From Glebionis coronaria (taxonomy: Eukaryota > Streptophyta > Magnoliopsida > Asterales > Asteraceae), in contig CM046874.1 in assembly GCA_025667525.1 (NCBI GenBank), positions 282,272,880-282,336,879 of the forward strand: a stretch of DNA of 64,000 nucleotides, read 5' to 3'. Of the stretch, positions 60,523 to 64,000 are shown piece by piece. The notes below the pieces were generated by a model, which worked only from the letters and a program-made list of their open reading frames with translations, was not told the DNA's origin and did no database searches. Both the position numbers and the translations under genes were made by a program. The first letter of the stretch is position 1, and each line of letters starts with the position of its first letter.

Positions 60523-62600
60523 TCTCGTTATAGAGAACGAAAGATTTTTAAAACCAAGGTTTTGAATAAAAAATTTCAAAATCTTTTAACTATAAACATT
60601 TTTCTAAAAATGTCTAAAAATCTTTTAACTATAACGGTGCTGAAGAATTCCCGAGTTACCGACAAGGCCAGACTGAGAAGTGTTATTTTAATATATATAT
60701 AACTTGGATTATATATATATATATGATGTAATTTTATTACATGATTGTTTGATGATTATCTTGATATATATACGAGGTATTTATACGACGTAGATTGTCA
60801 CAAGAAACCCTAACTCCCCTAGTAAATTAATCGAAGCTATTCACGTAGGAATTCTAGCTATCCTAGATCTAAACCAAGTTGTGGATATTTATGATCCCAA
60901 CAAATGGTTGATATTCGTAGAAATGTAGATATTAGTTGATTGTGATATTGAAGAAGAATTGGCAAGATTAAAACTGATATCGATGTCATGACGATCTTTC
61001 CTTATAGAGTGGAGTTTGACAAAACGTTACCACCTAGAAAGATGTCATCTGATTCGTTTTCATCCAATTCTTAAATTGAAATCGAAAGGGTGAATGTTGC
61101 ACTTGAGGCTGTCATTGGAACCATTACCCAAAAGCCTCATGCCACTAATACCTTTCCGAGAAGTCTAATTAAATGTGTGAGTCATTTCATACTAGTGACT
61201 CATTCGATAATTGTTGTTGTAAGAGCTATAGGAATGGAAATTAAGTGTTGATCATATCGAGCTTTTATTGCCCTTTTAAGGTTTATAAATAAGGCTGAAA
61301 GTATTGGAATATGAGATTGTTAAGAGGAAGTCGTTAAGTCCTGTGATTGAATTATAAGGTTTTAATTGATTGATTGGTTCGTGTTAAGGGTTGTTCCTAG
61401 ACCATTGTCCACTAACGAGGATGCCCAGTGTCCAAGAAATAAATTGAAGAAATCTTCTTCTGAATTGGGACCGATGGATCTTCCGGGACATGTGGAACAC
61501 CTAATGACTCTTGTATATTAGTATTCATTGTGGTATCTTTTAAAAATCCCTAACTTAACTGAGATATTAGTTGGTAGGATGAATTCTGAGAATTGTATGA
61601 CATAGTGACACGTAATGTGTTACGGTACAATTTTGACTTGTTTGTGATTAATGAAAAGACTACCTTTGATTGCTAAATTCTACATGTATCGATGTTATCT
61701 ATCCTTTATTGCTTCATCCTAATGTTCGCATTAGTGATGCAACCATTGAACAAGTACTCATCTCGATTTGAGTTACGTGGTGGATTATTCTTTTTGAGTG
61801 CCATCGAGATCATGAACCTCATGATTAATTGGCTAAGCTCATTTCCTATTATATTGTAGTTAGATCTTGGTGAACAACTTTTCATCACTCTTTTGCAGAT
61901 CACTCATTGTTTTTATAAGGTAAAACAGTATCCCTTGAGAAAAATTGAATTTTTATCACAATAAGGATTACTCAAAGTGAGATTTATAAGTGATCATTAT
62001 CAAAATGAAGTTGTTTATAAAAGATCTTGGAAAACTTAATTGTTTTCATAACAAAGAAAATCTTTGTAAATTTATTTTTGATTCTTATTTAAGAATTAAG
62101 CATGAAAATGTTTTTATTATAAACATGATGATAAAATTTTGACGAACTGAGTATTGCATCGTTAATCTTGAAATTGTATATAGTTGCGCGCCTACATACA
62201 ATTTGGAATGGACCATGCAAGACTGATTAGTAGTCACCATAAAACTAATGAATAAATACTACATTTTCTTTGAAGATTGTGAAAGATTAAATTTATGAAA
62301 TCTGCAAGAAGTGAAAAATAGGGACATAGTGTTAGGGATACCTAAATATGTGCCCGTACCATCTATTCTTCTGAGTCGAATTTACTCATCTGTGGAAATT
62401 GTCTTATTTGACAACTGACAATTCTTTCTTGACCAATTCTCCCGTAGTGAGATTCTTAGGAAAAGTATCTGATTACCGAGTGTTGATACCCGACTGGATG
62501 TATTGACGTTCTTATCATTTCTTATGATTTGATTTCATTTGAATGACCTGGGTAACGATCCGAGGAGCTTTCGAATGCGTACTCAAATTATGAAAACATG
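60523..62600 (+). pseudogene. Gypsy-C leader and gag region, decayed
   Basis: Parallel to 11341-11524 plus 20526-22570 of Gypsy-A, with the junction at the short TA run. It includes ERVNVALEAVIGTITQ-like text near 61085, here out of an open frame. Coding capacity is gone. A segment of about 60 bases present in Gypsy-A near 21125 is missing at 61313. Confidence 0.55.
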
Positions 62601-64000
62601 GGATATATTCATATTCGTTAAATGTTTTCGTCTGTATCTGATTTGAAGTTCTCTCGCATAGATTATGCGTCAACCTTACTCTTTTAAGGTTAGTTATGTC
62701 ACCAGATATCCTTGAACTTGTGAAGGATTATGAGTTATTATTAGTCTTTTGAGAAGTTCACATCTTATCGACGGCAATAAAAACTGGAAGGTTGATAGTG
62801 CCAGTAGAATGGATTGATTGATTATGACATGAAGACATTGTCTTAATTGATGGGAACTCGAGTAGAATTCCCCTAAATGATAAGATGTTGATTATCAAAA
62901 GTGATCTAAATAATTCTTGGTGGATGACCATATCCTGCATTTAGACTTGAAATTATACCATGAATGGTTGTGAACTAGTTATAGATATTGTAATCTAGAA
63001 GAACTTAATATGAATTTATTAAAAGATGTTTATGTTATCTAAACTTTAGGAGGTATTTGTTGGTAAATTAACTAGACTTTTTCCATTAAGGCAAGTTGAA
63101 ATTGGTATTGATTATATTTCCGGTGCTGCACTTGTGGCTTGTGCACTGTACGACATCACCATCTGAATTAAAAGAATTACCGTACAACTGAGAGAGTTGT
63201 CGGAGAAAGCTTTTATTCTACGAAGCTCGTCATTATGAAGAGCTATGGTGTTATCATTCCTTATATTTATAGATTACTGTGAACTGAGTAAGTTGACAAT
63301 CGAAAACGATATCCATAACTCGAAATGGAAGATTTGTTCGATCATTTACAAGGTTCTAGCGATTTGATCCATGGCATGGTTATCATCAACTTCGCATCTG
63401 CGAAACAGATTATGTATTCCAATCACTACATCCGGTACTTGTAATGAACATTATGAGTTTCACGCGATGTCGTTTGGATTGACTAATACACATGTAGTAT
63501 TCATAAAATTGGTAAATCACGTGTGTAGACTGTAATTTGATAATTCATGGGTGCGATCATTAAGGACCATTTGTTTGTTTATAAGAATAAGAATGAGTTA
63601 ATAATTATTTATAGATTGCCCTGAATTATCCGAACAATAAAAACATGTACCTTGAATAATTAACATGAGATTAAAGACTTAAACCTTTACATTATTGGAC
63701 TATGTGATTAATAGATAATGGAATCTATATTGACTTTTCAAAGATTAGAGCCATTTAGGCTTAGGGTTATAGCAAAAAGAAAATGGAAATATGTTTTAAC
63801 AAAGGATTTTTTTTAGGGATCATTTCCTTATAACCAAAACATTTAACTAAACTTCTGTTTAGGGGTAAATGTTTGTGTATACCTCAAGATAACCTAGGAT
63901 GGATTGAGGAAACCATTTAAACCATAACTTGAAATTTGAAATGATAATTTTTGCTTTTCAACTAAGAAAATTTTGACCAAAATATAAACAAAGGGTTCTC
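62601..64000 (+). pseudogene. Gypsy-C pol start (protease and RT), decayed
   Basis: The protease relic and RT approach (GKLKLVLIIF frame, RQVEIGIDYI in another) occur at about 62800-63120. RT blocks DLFDHLQGSS at about 63331 and GYHQLRI at 63379. The catalytic region reads IIKDHL near 63555 against IIEDHL in Gypsy-A. The internal polypurine-like text is at about 63853. It runs off the window. Confidence 0.7.

Larger units (their letters stand above)
57079..64000 (+). mobile_element. Gypsy-C, second copy of the Gypsy-A family (partial)
   Basis: Same family and orientation as Gypsy-A: LTR 57079-60507, intact primer site 60511, internal region to the window end. It lacks the Helitron and has only a short TA run at that point. 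The 3' half, 3' LTR and target duplication lie outside the window. Confidence 0.9.

Overview
The window is a repeat-rich, AT-rich plant nuclear sequence. I see no intact host gene. Nearly every base belongs to long terminal repeat (LTR) retrotransposons of the Copia and Gypsy superfamilies, plus one Helitron, stacked inside one another. The Copia gag layout (a long coiled-coil gag after the zinc knuckle), the extra ORF after pol in one Copia element, and the wording of the decayed pol proteins resemble elements abundant in Asteraceae. That family-level assignment is inference. The only trace of a host gene is an exon-sized piece of a glycosyl hydrolase family 9 endoglucanase carried in the Helitron. 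Element names used here are mine.

Layout from left to right. Copia-1 (before 1 to 7494) is a gag-only element: leader, broken gag, long 3' noncoding region, 3' LTR 7096-7494. It lies in the 5' LTR of Gypsy-B, of which 7495-7901 (LTR end, primer site, leader) and 29118-33656 (gag and pol relics and a partial 3' LTR) survive. Gypsy-B is split by Gypsy-A (7902-29117; LTRs of about 3.4 kb; decayed chromovirus-like pol). Gypsy-A is split by an 8.9-kb minus-strand Helitron (11639-20525) sitting at a TA microsatellite. The 3' LTR of Gypsy-B is cut at 33657 by Copia-2, a sister of Copia-1. Copia-2 gag is cut at 37001 by Copia-D, a relative in antisense orientation that carries three further insertions: an Athila-like Gypsy-E (37045-45936, 5-bp target duplication), a Sirevirus-like Copia-F (46298-56437) with gag, pol and a third ORF, and Gypsy-C (57079 to beyond 64000), a second copy of the Gypsy-A family.

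Functionally this is a graveyard with signs of mobilisation in trans. Gypsy-A and Gypsy-C share pol lesions, Copia-1 and Copia-2 share a stop codon just before the zinc knuckle, and Gypsy-E has gag and protease only yet near-identical LTRs. The least-explained signals are three family-specific short motif arrays (CCGAAAGT in the Copia-2 leader, ATTGCGAAAT in the Gypsy-E LTR, GCGTTGACA/CGCTGACAAG throughout Copia-F) and a covarying hairpin just after the TATA box of the Copia-1/2/D LTRs. All comparisons were made by eye; no alignment or database search was run.
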